A stretch of DNA of 64,000 nt from Acanthosoma haemorrhoidale (taxonomy: Eukaryota; Arthropoda; Insecta; Hemiptera; Acanthosomatidae): NCBI GenBank assembly GCA_930367205.1, contig OV884011.1:169209226-169273225 (forward strand), in the 5' to 3' direction. Positions within the stretch are counted from its first letter, which is position 1. Each line of letters opens with the position of its first letter. Positions 35,261 to 48,109 of the stretch are shown here, in pieces. A model generated the notes under the pieces. The model searched no databases and was not told the origin of the DNA. It saw only the letters and a list, made by a program, of their open reading frames with translations. The translations under genes were made by a program, and so were the position numbers.

Positions 35261-38200
35261 TAGCCCTGATAACTGTTAATATATAGCTGTGTACATGCCG
35301 GTGTGTGGATATCCCAAAGCTCGATCACAGACTGGCAGAGAGATGTTCACTGCGCCGCAAAAAGCCCACTACTGTCAGTGCCGAGCGCTAGCCATAAACT
35401 ATATGGAAGAGGGAGGAGAGAGTAAAATTGCATATTCGTATACTTTAATGAGACTGATTTCCACCCCTCAATTCGCAGGGTGCTACCCCCTCCCCCGAGC
35501 CCGCCCCTACAAAAGAGAGAGAGGGGAAGTGGAAAAAAATCATTAAATTCGTCCTCTCAACCCCGCAAACTCTAAAACAGCGCATGCCCATGGCTGAAAA
35601 ATTTAATTCGTTTTAACCAACTACAGTAAATAGTGAACAATGTTATTCATGCCCCTCCTTTCCCTTTTTTTTTTTATTTTCCCTGGGTTTCCTCTATTCC
35701 CCTACCCATGGAGCGGGGTAAAAACCTCCCTCGCTCCAACTCCCCCCACCCTCTTCAACTCTACCAATGTAATTTGCGAGTTAAAATCAATACGGGCGGA
35801 ATGAAAGTGTAAAGGAAAAACAGGGCAGATTATTACTACATTAGTGTGTGTGTGTGGCCCCTCCCACCCCCCACTCCCGTCCCTTTCACTCTCTTCCTCA
35901 ACGTTCCCATTCACTACGTTCGCTTCCTCTTTTTTATTTTCTGCGTTTTACTCATGTACCATTTATTTTTAAATGCTATAATTTTTTTTTCATAGACCAT
36001 ACGATAGTATTTCGTAATATTTAAATACGTTTACAGATGGATAGTTAAATAGCAATTATACACCGGAACACACATTAGCGTTCATTATACATCCAATTTT
36101 TTTTACTTTTTATAAATCATTATAAAAATGGTACTTATGATAAATAAAAAAAAGGTAAAGGTCATATTTTTCAGTTTTAATGTATTATCCTCCTCAAATT
36201 TAAATATATAATTATGAATTTAAAGCGACTAATTTTTTCAAGTATAATTATGACATAATTTGATTTTTTATTATAATTACTAAGGTTTAGCCAATAATTT
36301 CTGAGGTCTACTATTTAAAAAAAAAAATACATAAACAGAACTGACAGTATTAACGCCTATAGTGGCATCACTGAGAAATGTTTAGTTTCCATTCATCGGA
36401 TGCTGCTAGTGAAAGTATTGACGTTTTCCCCGTCTTACTATGAGCGGAGTACTACAGCACTATAGAATTTAGAGGTCTCCATGGCGACCATCCCTGCTAA
36501 CCCCCTCCTACCAACTATTCCTGTCCCATTCAATCTACAGTATTTCCACAGCATCTCACCTTTTCATTCAGTAGAGCAAATTGTTGTAGTAACCTTCTGT
36601 TATTTCACATTAATTACTTTCTTTAAATGGTATTAGTAATTAATAAATAATGACTATATGGAAACATTTTGTTTGATACAATACATCGTTTTTCAGAGAG
36701 TATAGCATTTGGTGGGTTCTGGATTGTCTTTATTTACTGAATCTAAACTGAATTTTATTTAGAATGCGTGCTTAATTTTAATTTTGCCAAATATAATATT
36801 TTTACATCAATTATGAACTATTTTTTAAAAATATATTTAAACGGTGTAGAAAGAGAAGGGGACAATGCCGAGAAATGCCCTGCGTGCGTTTCTTAAATTT
36901 AAAACTGCTTGGAATTTTTGATAAAAAATTTTATTTGTTTGAACATGCCTGTAATTAAAAGTTTCCTTTTAAACAAATATTTAATACTAATCTAAAATAA
37001 TGAAAAGAACTCGTTGATCAATGTATCATTTTTTCGGTCCTAGATTAAACGGAAGTTACATAAAAACCCAAGGCTGCATTAATACGAGTAAATATAAATG
37101 TTGTTATTATCATATCAAGATATGCACTAGCTCCCTTTTCTTTACCAATCTCCCACTCTTTGTGAGATCCCAACAAGTTACAAATTAATGAAGAATTCAT
37201 ATAACTACTGTTGTTAATTTATATCAGCTAAAATATTGTTATATGTTATAAACAAAATTTTTATTGTTTTAAAAATTATATCAAAACCGGAGAAAGTGAG
37301 CCATATCAACAGATGTTTCGGGTCCCTACCAAAGATTATGAGTGAGTTTTTTTAACATTCATTAAATTATTTGAAATAACTACTCGTTGATTTTGATATA
37401 ATTCGCTGGTAAAAAAAAATTGCCTTTTTGACAAATACAAAAGATGGAATAGCTAAAATATAAAAAAACAAAAACGAACAAGCTTTAAATTAGATCGGGC
37501 TCATACTTCATCATTTTCTAAATATCTTAGACATTAGTTTTGTAACTGTGTTTTAACGATTCGTTAACCCTTGGATGAAATCTGAGAGTAAATTTGGAAT
37601 TAAATTTCATAAAATTTCACACGGGAATTCTTGATAACCAATCAAAAACTAAATAAGGGTCTATCGTTAACCATTTTCTTGGACAGTGGAACACTTTGAC
37701 AAGGAATTCGAATTTATCAATCGGTCAGCTTTTAGGTTTTTCACCCCTGTATCTGAATGTCAGTTCTGAAGGTTTTATTTGATGACACGGCAGCAGGAAA
37801 AAAAAACTTACAGCTCCATGATGGTTATGTTTCATTTACCCAATTATTTGGTAGTCCAAAAAACTAAATATTTACGATCAGTTTGAGTAGTGGGTCAAAT
37901 TAAAGATCTCATTGTCCTGGTCAACATTATGTATTGCGTGCTTGGGCTTTGGTGGGGTATAGGGTATAACGATATATCACACTTATTTTTTTATTTAGAG
38001 AGATAATTTTGTATTTCTTTTTATCTACATGGGCTCATCACTTATAGTAAACGCCTGGGCGATTCTAAACTAAAACTAAAATACAATTAACACGTAAAAT
38101 CAAAATATCCTCTTATTTTTATGTAGAAAAACCAAAAAATCCTACAACTAAAAGACTGATTTCCGGTGATCCTTAAGGATAAAATGAATGTCTTCATGTG

Positions 38201-38288
38201 TCTTCTTCCTAGTTGAAACTTGATTGAAACATCCTAGTTTCTTTTAATAAGTTATAAATGAAATTAAGTGTCAGTGGCATAGCATGTA
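35261..38288. other. upstream flank of broad, non-coding
   Basis: GC-richer to about 35900 with C- and T-rich runs, then AT-rich. A more complex patch at 36340-36545 has mixed composition and no frame; it could be a regulatory block. No gene, RNA or identifiable transposon was seen. Confidence 0.45.
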
Positions 38289-38289
38289 G

Positions 38290-38472
38290 TTAGGAGATGG
38301 TTGTTTTCCTTAGGAATTTATTCTGTATCCTCCGCAGATTATGAAAGTCACTAGTACATATCATACTCCAGGCTGATGCGTAGGTTAATAGAGGTCTGAC
38401 ATGTATTTTATAATCTATTGCTTTATATTTTATTGGCAGTTTGGATGTCTTGCAAATGAATGGAAAAAGCAA
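38290..38472 (-). pseudogene. decayed LINE reverse transcriptase C-terminal fragment
   Basis: The minus-strand frame reads LPIKYKAIDYKIHVRPLLTY then ASAWSMICTSDFHNLRRIQN and KFLRKTTIS. It matches the end of jockey/RTE-like reverse transcriptases, where a K-x-x-x-x-P-x-L-x-Y-x-x-x-x-W block is followed by a L-x-x-x-Q-N-K-x-L-R helix. Only about 60 residues survive and no upstream RT motif was seen. It is unrelated in sequence to the copy at 9770. Confidence 0.7.
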
Positions 38473-41400
38473 TGAGATGGGAGCCTTGCCATCTGGCTCT
38501 GATAGAATTTAAGGTCTAAGTTAACAGACTGGGAACATTTAAGTTGACTAAACTTATTTTATTTTCTCACACATAGCAGACCCATGGAATTGAAGTAATG
38601 CTGTTTTTTTACATTTTAACATAATTTTTACGTTGTAAGGGCGGTGGAGTTGAAATGGAAAAAGAGACGAAATAATTTTTGGCCTACGTTTGAGATGAAG
38701 GGAATCAGAAAGTGATCCCCTGTCATTCTCCCTAACCCCCCCCCCCCTCCTTCCCTTTCTCTCTAACAAGTGCGCCATCTATTAACCCTCCTCGAATCAA
38801 TAACTTCCCTTCTAACTTAGCAATGGAATATTATTTTTTCAAGAGCCCACTTCTAGTTCTCCTTTAGTAATCTAGCGTTTTTTGTTTGCTCTTAGGTAAG
38901 TGATTGTTGCCCGTCTCAGCGGCCAATTAATTGCAGTGTCTAATTAATGAATTAATTATAGTGCTCAATCGTCGGTAGTTGTTGTTGAATATCATTTATC
39001 AACCACAAACACATTATCAAGCCAAATGTAAACCTTATTTTTGGTTTTATGAACTGAACAATTTTGAGGCTGTGGAAACTTTATCTAAATTTACGGTATT
39101 GGTCATAAAAATATTATTTTTCATTTTTTTTAATTATTAACAATTGCTTGAATTTCGTTCGAAATCGTATAAAATGGGCCAAACTCAATTTCAAAATCGG
39201 AGTAGTTTATTCAAGATCATTAAATTAATGCATGAGTACAATTTTTTTTCTTTTCACCTCTCTTTGAAAAACATCGTCCAATGATTTTCCATCGGACCAT
39301 TCCTGTCTTATTTAGAAATAGGCTGTTACGTATACGAAATCTTTGTGAGATTATATGTTTTAAAAGGGATTTCTTGGTGAAGAAAACAGAAAAAATCTAT
39401 TGGTTAAAAAGCAGAAGCTTCGTCAAATTACTCGAGTTGAATAGTATATAAAAAAGAGAAAACGGGAGAAAAACGATGAGAATCCGTTGGGTTCTTTTTA
39501 TTCTACTGAGTAATTTATGGATCTCACAGTTTCCCGTTCCGGAAAGCCATTTATAGGCAAATTAGAAATATGCCTAACTCAAATTTATAAAAATTCAATT
39601 TATGCAAATGTATAAGGGCCTTAAGCTAGTCGAAAGTCGATATCATCGAAGCCCATAACTTAGGGGACTGGCTGTTTATTTTGTAAATCTCAATATCATT
39701 ACAGTGCTGACTGTTAAAAAACGTACAGTTTACAGCTACAATAAAGAATTATTACAATTAAGACGGTTTCCACAAGGTCTCGTGGGGGAAAATGAATAGC
39801 TACTCAAATAAAAAGACTTTGTTGACTAAATAAAGACTGCATAAGACATAATGGCAAATTACAAACATCCTTTTTTGATTTTGTGTATTCCTAATAAATA
39901 TTTCCATGACATTTTATTTTAGCTTTGAATTAGTTTATAACGTCTTACTAATAATAATGTAATTTTATACAAAACTCCTGGCAGAACATCATGGATCGGC
40001 TATACTAATCATTAACGCACCATGTAATGTTGATTTTTTTTGTTTTTTATACGGTATCAATCGATGACATATTGTATGTATATTATGAAATATCATATTT
40101 ATTTCCCAAGATGAGCTTCATTTTGTTATTTTGATATAACAACAAATCGTTAGTCAATATCAGAACCGGATTCACTCTATAAGCAAGGCAAGCTTAGAGT
40201 ATCTCATTTGGAAGGGCTTAAAAAAATTGGTTAATATTAAACTATGAATATTTTATTTAAAACAAAAAATACTCTCAAAAATGGTGAAGTTGTTCTCTTA
40301 TTATTTTTTAGATATATCCAAAAGGACCCTTCACAGGCAGGTATTTAAATAATTTTTTTTTTATTAAAATCATTTGGGATCCAATCATTAGCAATATTCA
40401 TTTCAGATATCCTAACTTTTAATATTATTTTAAGTTTAAGCGAAGAGTTAATTTTAAGGGAATTTCACCCTTTATAAGACATCATTGAACGAAGCACAAT
40501 AAGAGAGCTCTTAAAATTAATGTGCTAAAGATTATGCAATGAAATCTTACTGTCTGGTTAATCCCCTCCAATATTGCGTATACTCTCTTTCCGGATAAAG
40601 TTTATCGTTCTGTTGTTTGAAACTTCCTGCTCTTCTTTCATTAGAAATGATTTGTACTCCGGAACACGAATATATATTATTCATTATTCCCCCGTTTGAA
40701 ATTTAAACGATTCTAAAAAACTATTTGATCAAATCAGCAGCCTTTTATTTGAACAAGTTGAGTTTTGGATTGGTTACAGTCGGTTAAGTTCAAGTCGTGT
40801 TTTACAAACGACGGTTTTCTCGTTTCCTCTGAGTTGGAGGACGGACTTACTAAGGGCACCAGTTGTTACGTCGTAGCTTCAAATGTACTCTTCTATTCGC
40901 CATATACAACTTTCCATGTAACCATGTACAAGATGTATCAGTCCCACCATACATAGTAAGTATAGTGTAGTTTTATTAAATAGGTGTAGCGGTGCGGGGC
41001 TGTCTTGTTCAAGTCTATTCTCTGACACAGTATAAATTGTAATTTATTGGTCCGATTCCCCGTAATATATAATATATCTTGCTAGCTAAAATGTATTCAA
41101 CCATTAGAAAAATCGAATCGCGGGAAATAACTAACCACCTGAAAACAGGAGAGTATAATTCCGAACAAGGTACATGAAGAAACTTTCGTGAGCATTAATA
41201 TATGAAACGTGAATGACAATATTTTTGGAGATGAATCATTATTTTCGGGTGTTTTCATCCGGTTCTGGTATTTGTAAAACTCTATAACATAATATTTGAC
41301 ATGGAGATTCCAGTTTCTATTGCTAAGGCATAAAAGGGTATTATTACCTTTATGAAACTCGATTATGTATTAGAAATTAATTAAATAAGTGGCATTAAAA

Positions 41401-43700
41401 AAACTGCCATTATCATTTTGTTTTCAGTTTTAACTCAACCAGCGTTTTTTTTAAGAGATATGTTTTGCGCGGTATTTCCATTTGATGGCGCAATAAAACT
41501 AAAACCATGAAAATTATTCAATGTACATCGATTTCATTCTTGGTAAAAAATAAACAAATTATTTCCAGTCGTACTGACCAGTGTAACAAATTAAAAAATA
41601 TTGACGCTCTGATTAATATTATATAATAGTGTGTCTCATAATTACTAAAGGTGATTAAAATAGTTTTCACAGCCGTGACGGATCCATGATGGTGTGATAT
41701 GTGTCGCTCTCAATTGATAGACCAAGAATCCAGAAAAAAGTATTTCGTGTTCTAACGCAGATCAAGTTCTAGGTTTGTCAAAGCTCTTCCTCGTTTCTAG
41801 ACTACCTATGTACAATAAAAACCACACACCTCGCATATTGTACGGGCTTTATAAACGCGTACATGTGCTAAAAAAAATCCAGTAATTTCCAACTTGCAGT
41901 AACTTTGGAACTTTTTTTTTTTTTTTTAAATCTAGTTAGGTAGTTAGTTAACCAAGAGAATATATTTCCAGGTCGAACAGTCAAACAACACGGAATAAAT
42001 AGGACACTGCAAAAAAAATATTTTAAATAATTAAATAAAAAGCCCGCATAGTTTTGCTTTCCTACCAATAGTAATTTAAATCTGTGCGCATTCACACAGG
42101 AAGGAAAAAGATGCAGGAAGACGGAAGAGAAAAAATTGATGGATGTACTAACCTACCCTCTACTGGCACATTCTGCCCCCTCATCTGATGCAGGGCGAAA
42201 AAAAGAACCGGTTTTTCGGAAGGGTAGGAAGTTAGTTCCTCTGAATGCACTTCGGTTGGAACGCCCCCTCCCCCCGGCCTGGTCTGGGCATAAACTGCCG
42301 ACTCGATTGCAAACAAAAAATTAAGAAGAAATAAAAAAAATCTATTGTTTTTTTAAAAGAATTATTCCGGCCAGTAAAAGAAGTCAGTATCAAGCAAAAA
42401 AATAAACTCGAAATAGGTAGGGGGGTGGTAAGGTTATTATTATGTGGATTGTAAATGATTTAGTTGCTGCTGAAAATTTATATTTTATATTTTGGTTGGA
42501 TAATACAATGAACAGCAATATTTAATACGAATTGAATATTGATGGTTTTAATCAACATTAAATTAACGGTTAACGTTTTTACTGAAGATAGGAGGACTAT
42601 GTGACACCCGTGAAGCCTCGAACGTGATTGACTTTGGGCGAAACGACAACATAAACAAACGTTTTACAGGATAGACAAAAAAATACTTTTGGTCGGATTT
42701 CTTTTCAAGGAACCCTTTTGGGTTCTTCTACTTATATTGCTCTACATCTGGAGTTTTACTCCCACTACGGATTGATAATTGGTATTATAATAAACGTAAA
42801 AAGAAAAAAAAAATAGCTAATTTAAGCAACACAAGCCTCACACACAAAAAGAAGAAGAACACAAGAACGTTCTGGGATCCGGAAATTTTTATAAATGTTA
42901 AGGAAAATTTCTTTAAATCTACAATTAGATTTAAATAAAATTATTAAAAACTCAGTGTATTCTTTTCTGGTTTGTTATTATATGCTCTTAACTTATTTTG
43001 AAATTACTATTTTTCAAATACTAATCTAATGATAATGTTTATTGTTTATATGTACCGCCAAAATTATTTAAGTATTACAAATTACAACCCGTTTAATTAC
43101 AGTGCATGATAGACGCCAATGGTTCGTGGTTAGATAAGGAAGTTAGTAAGTTTTGAATAATGTCAAAAGAGACGTATTGTTGATTTCTAAAATTGATAAT
43201 ACATAAAGCTACTTAACTAAACCATGAAGTACTAACCATAAAGTGAAACCATAAGTACTAACCTATAGCCGTTGGAAGGACACCGAAACACACCGGACCC
43301 AAAAGTAACCTCAGCTTAGCCGCTGGACTAGGAAACTATAGATTCATTTAAGAACTGGACTGACATAGTTTGAGGTGTTTTAGCTGACTTTTCAGTCTGT
43401 TGGGTAACCAGACCAAATTGTTATGTTTTGTAGAGCATAGTGTTTACCTTCTAGCCATTCCATTTCCCCCTTCTGTTTCCCACAGGCACGCATTAACGCA
43501 ACTATCTCAGTGCAACAATTTATTGATTACAGGTCGTAATCACTTGTTGAGCCACACGGAAATCGTTAGCCCGATTTTAATTAAAATCACAGTTTGCCAT
43601 AGGCGATCTCGGGCCTGACAAAGCAAGTCGGTGGGAAGATTTGAAAGTTTACTGAACGAAGTTCAATATAAGTAAATTAGGGCTGATAATTGAATTTGAA
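38473..43700. other. non-coding AT-rich region with a homeodomain-type site cluster and a CpG-rich patch
   Basis: No gene was supported. A TAATTA-rich block is at 38920-38965. A C/G-richer patch at 42110-42310 carries only short frames on both strands. Poly-C/T tracts occur near 38735-38765. Confidence 0.4.
38918..38965. promoter_or_regulatory. cluster of TAATTA homeodomain-type sites
   Basis: Within about 45 bases there are overlapping CCAATTAATTGC, CTAATTAATGAATTAATTAT, giving several TAATTA cores. It sits after a mixed-composition GTCTCAGCGGCC segment, unlike plain AT-rich filler. Possible enhancer upstream of broad; inference only. Confidence 0.25.
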
Positions 43701-43713
43701 ATTAAAAAAAAAT

Positions 43714-44351
43714 AACCTGTGTAAAGGTCACTCATCGTCCTGGTCTTTACTGTCTAGAAGAAGCTAACCTGTACGCAATCCACCTTTTCTGTCCTTGATC
43801 CGGGGACTTATGTTGTATAATAGATCATACTGCATCTCATAAATAGATATGTTTTGTACGAGTAATAACTAGTAATAATGACACATTATGATAGTAGTAG
43901 AATAGATAGTGCATAAATATCTACAAATAAAAAAAAAACCTGTGAAAAGGCCACTCATCGTCCTGGTCTTTACTGTCCAGAAGAAGCTAACCTGTACGTA
44001 CTCCACCTTTTCTGTCAATTATGTTAATAGATCGTACTGTATCTGATAAATAGATATGTTTTTTACGAGTAATAAGTAGTAATAATGACACATTATGATA
44101 GTAGTAGAATAGATAGTGCATAAATATCTACAAATAAAAAAAAAACCTGTGAAAAGGCCACTCATCGTCCTGGTCTTTACTGTCTAGAAGAAGCTAACCT
44201 GTACGCAATCCACCTTTTCTGTCCTTGATCCGGGGACTTATGTTGTATAATAGATCGTACTGCATCTGATAAATAGATATGTTTTCTACAAGTAATAACT
44301 GTGACACATTATGATAGTAGTGGAATAGATATCTACAAATTAAAAAAAATA
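43714..44351. repeat. three-copy tandem repeat, unit about 205-225 bp
   Basis: Copies start near 43714, 43938 and 44144, each beginning ACCTGTG and carrying CACTCATCGTCCTGGTCTTT, AGAAGAAGCTAACCTGTACG, TCCACCTTTTCTGTC, ATAGATATGTTTT and TGACACATTATGATAGTAGT. Copies 1 and 3 share a CCTTGATCCGGGGACTTATG insert that copy 2 lacks. Copies 1 and 2 are near identical over the end where copy 3 has lost about 20 bases. No coding capacity. Confidence 0.93.
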
Positions 44352-47300
44352 AATCACAACACTTGGTATTCTGAGATAAATTATTTATTTTTATTTTTTT
44401 CGGATTTGTGTACAGTTTGTCGTGCTTACATTATTTTTAAGCAGGTACGGAAAAAGAATCTTATACGAATATAAGATTTATTTCCTGAAAAGTTTTATTT
44501 TTTCTAATGCAAAATAACGATTAAATAAGTTTTAGTTCTATTTAAAGTTTTAATGTTATTGTTGCTTAAATCAATATATTACAACCATAACACTGCTGCA
44601 TGCATGTAATTTGATATTTTTCTAGAAATATGAACAGTAAAATTAAACTAATTTATATTTGTTATATTGTTAAGTGACATTTCCTCTACTTTCTTGAACG
44701 CACGTTCTCTTTGTTATATTACAACAAATATACATTTTAAAGCGCTTACGTTTTGTTAGTTTTTAATAAAAAGCCTATTTTTAAATGTTTAGGAGTAGTA
44801 ATAGTACTCTTGCTACTCAAATAAATATATATTTAGAAGAGTGATTTGTCAAATATCCTTAATAGTGTGTTTTCAATCTTCGATTAATTATTAGTTTTTT
44901 AATTGAATATTTTTTTCTTACGTTTATGCAACAATGTAAATTAATTTTCACATTGTATAGTAATGAAATCATTACGTAACGATATATTTATGTAACCGTT
45001 GAATTTAGAGCCAAGTTTCTTCTCCGTTGTTGTAGTGGTTGATAATCGGTTAAGAGAAAAAAAAAATATATAGGCCAATAAAATAACAAAACTGCTTCAC
45101 ACTATAATATGACATTATTCTAAGATTATTTGACAAGTGCAGCCTTTCGTGGGACGACAGCATTTGGAATTTTCAAGATAATATCAGTGACCATTTAGTT
45201 ATTAGTTTTATTAACCTCGTGTTTGGTTCTCTCGCATGGTGTTGTTGCTAGCACAACTTTTACCCATAGACAGTGATGATAAATGACTTCCGTAAAAAGT
45301 GATTGGTCCCTCCGATTGAATTGCCCGTCTTTTTCCAGGGTTAAATAGTTAAAAGCACAAGGACGTATTATCCAAATAATAATAATTAAAACCTACACAT
45401 GGAGTATTAAGATACCATGAGGTATGGCTATATAACGATTCATTCGTTTTGTTTTGTCGTTTACAAAATTAATTTTATTTTGAATTATTACAGATTAAGG
45501 TTCTCAATGGTTTTTGCTCAAAACTAAAATTTAATTAATACCAAGAAGATAAGAGAATGCAACGAACATTGATAAAATGCATGGTTTTAATAAGCACAAT
45601 AGAACAGCTTGCGATCTATTTTAACATTACTGATATTGACAAGTTTCAGATAGAAAAGTTTAGTATTTCACAATGAATTGTGAAAATATTTCGAAAAAGC
45701 AAATAGTGTTGATTATGCAAAGGACGTCTGATATCAATACATGATGTGATAAAGATTCTTTTTTTTCCCGTTGATACGTTGAGTAACTACTTATGTTCTC
45801 ACTTCGAGTAAGGGACATCATTGAACATTGTAATATACTAAATTAACAACATAATTTCTGTTATATAGCCACTACTCGTAAGAAAAAAATTCTTCTGTTC
45901 ATGCTGAAATTCTTAAAAGTTTAGCTTTCATCAGCCTAAGCCGATATCCCAAGAAATTCATCAAATCAGTTACAAATTCACTGCTTTTACCCAGCCCCAG
46001 TACTAAAAGTTAAAACAGTCACGTTTGTATCCAAGATATTTCGTTAACTTCTAGGAACTAGGAAATTAACTTCCTATTTCCGGCTGCCCTGAGGATATTT
46101 GGTACTTAAGTATTGTAAGTTCCATAACGTCCATGGTAGGCATATTGGAGCCTAACTTGTGCAAACCAACCAACTGGACGCATCCAGCAACAATACAATA
46201 AATAGAGCTGTTAAATTATAGGGGGTAGTCTTTACAATCCCCAATATAAGTAGCACCGAATTGTTTATAAGGGGACGGATCAAGGAAACACTCAACCTTA
46301 TGAGAGAGAATTCATGATAAATAAGGGGATGGATAAGGAGTTAACTGACCTGGTCTAGAAATCCACAATAATAGTTAGCTGGTGGTAGCCTAACATTGAC
46401 CATCATGCCCCTTACAAGTTTCCGTGGCAAACTTGACACTTTATGAGATGTTGAGTCATCTCCCTACTGTATCTAGTATGGTTGAAAGATGAAGGTATAC
46501 AATTTAAAACAGGGTAAAGAGATAAGGACCGCTATCGTGCTTCAACAATGGGGAAACGTAATACTAAAACAATTTTAGTTCGCTTAACGAACGCCCGTGG
46601 CCATCGATAGAGGTGTTTAGGAGGCATTGTTTAGCACCTGGAGTTAATACTCCAGAGTGTGGATGGTTCAGTGAATTGATGAACTTGACATGTCTCCTGC
46701 GAGATAAGTGCACTTCTCCAATGACGACCGGCCTGTAGAGACTTGAGGTATCAATTACTGTTTGAATCTAGTCAGTCTCTAAGATACAGAACCTCTTTGT
46801 ACTAGGACCTCTTTGTAAATTGTAACCTCGAAGTAGCAGTCGAGAAAACAAGTCATGTTAACAGACCGCATGTGTGATATATAATAAACAGTATTGTGAA
46901 CTTAAATGAGTGTCTTATGAATTACCTACAGGCCCATTTATTTCACTGACTTTTAGGTTATACTTACAGAGATCCATAACCCAGGAGAACTATAACATAA
47001 ACCCCGCTTTTGAAGAGGTCTGGATCTCAGCCATCCTGGAAGAATGTGGATAGGTGGTGTTTATTATTTTGTGATGAAATATTTATTATTCTTTCATAAC
47101 GATCATATTTCAATTGAAATATTGTCGATCGATATTGTGATATCGATTTTAGTTGATCAATTATGAAGGTACTTGATAACCAAGACTTAACCTTTTCACC
47201 TGGTTTAGCTACTCGATACTGTGCTAATTTCTTTTATACTTTGTGTTTAATAAAGCCTTGTTTAAGATCTTCAAATACGTTTAGTCTTACCCTCAGGCAA

Positions 47301-47440
47301 TTTCATAAAATATTTGTATTTAAATTTGAGTCAAGTATGTATATCAAAGCTATTGAATGCGAGATGGCCTTAGGTTTGGTTTTTACAATGTAGCTCCTCA
47401 TCTGGATCCGTTCTTCAATGATTAAAATCATAAATTATAT
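44352..47440. other. non-coding region; balanced-composition block 45930-46930
   Basis: The left half is AT-rich. From about 45930 to 46930 the sequence has clearly higher GC and complexity but stops in all frames, no splice-supported exon and no recognised RNA or transposon protein. It may be an old dispersed element or a long non-coding RNA. The flanks return to AT-rich sequence at about 47050. Confidence 0.4.
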
Positions 47441-47448
47441 TAAATAGA

Positions 47449-47454
47449 TTTATT
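47449..47454 (-). terminator. candidate poly(A) signal for the 203-codon gene
   Basis: A minus-strand AATAAA (plus-strand TTTATT) lies about 38 bases beyond the stop codon of the ORF at 47492-48103, a position that supports the ORF being a transcribed gene with a very short 3' UTR. Confidence 0.5.
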
Positions 47455-47491
47455 CACATATAAGTTTAGTAACAAGACTAATTTCTACAGC

Positions 47492-48103
47492 CTAATTGTC
47501 CTTGCCTCTTTCTTGCTTTACAACCTTCCTAGTGTACACTTCCCGCTCGATAAGGTGAGTTAGTAACGACTCCAGTTTGTCCACCGTTGATTCATCGTCT
47601 ATGCTGCTGGATTCATCCGCCGATAAAACCTCTTCAGATTCCGTCGATAAGCTGCCTGTCTCAGCCTTTTCAGACCGTATCCTCAACGTCCTGGCAAACG
47701 CTTCCTCCAGATCCTCTTCGCCGTCGTCCACTTCCATATCCTCTTTCCCTTCGTCTTCTGATTCCGGTTCCGGTTTCTTGGTGACGATGCGGTTCTGGGT
47801 TAGACTGGGTGGAAGCCCAGGATGGGGAACGATCCTCCTATTGGGTATCTTCGTCCTACCTTGGACGCTGTGGACAAGCCTGTTGAGGTAGTACTGAAGA
47901 GCCCGCTGTTCCTCCAACTTGAGGTTGAGGGTGAGCAAGGTAGTGACGCACCTCTGTTTGCCAATGTACAAAACCACTCTTCGCAGCATGAACACTGGCT
48001 CTTCCAATACCCGTACTAACCTACTTGCGGATTTCTTCTTGCCACTCCTTCGCCTCGGTGAGTTTTCCCTGCTGATGATTTTCCGTAGTAAGTCCTCATC
48101 CAT
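47492..48103 (-). CDS. intact intronless ORF, unknown acidic protein, 203 residues
   Basis: Not recognised. The first ATG is at 48103 (one in-frame TTG precedes it), giving MDEDLLRKIISRENSPRRRS and a stop after ERGKDN at 47492. Three zones are visible. The first is a basic N-terminus (PRRRSGKKKSASRLVR), possibly nuclear-targeting or nucleic-acid-binding. The second is a predicted folded middle (about residues 30-80) with EEPVFMLRRVVLYIGKQR and LTLNLKLEEQRALQYYLNRL. The third is a long acidic, Ser/Glu-rich disordered C-terminal half (SEDEGKEDMEVDDGEEDLEE, then SADESSSIDDES) ending in a short amphipathic LESLLTHLIEREVYTRKVV. Codon use is GC-richer than the flanks and the frame stays open across a 600-bp stretch in AT-rich DNA, which argues for selection. 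There is no signal peptide or membrane segment. An intronless retrogene or an exon of a larger gene are alternatives; no splice sites are needed. Confidence 0.8.
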   Translation of the reverse strand: MDEDLLRKIISRENSPRRRSGKKKSASRLVRVLEEPVFMLRRVVLYIGKQRCVTTLLTLNLKLEEQRALQYYLNRLVHSVQGRTKIPNRRIVPHPGLPPSLTQNRIVTKKPEPESEDEGKEDMEVDDGEEDLEEAFARTLRIRSEKAETGSLSTESEEVLSADESSSIDDESTVDKLESLLTHLIEREVYTRKVVKQERGKDN

Positions 48104-48109
48104 CAAAAT

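Noticed and set aside
34936..35546. Several open frames (61-130 codons) on both strands
   Set aside because: Long frames are expected in this CpG-rich leader; none has a recognisable protein signature or consistent coding strand.
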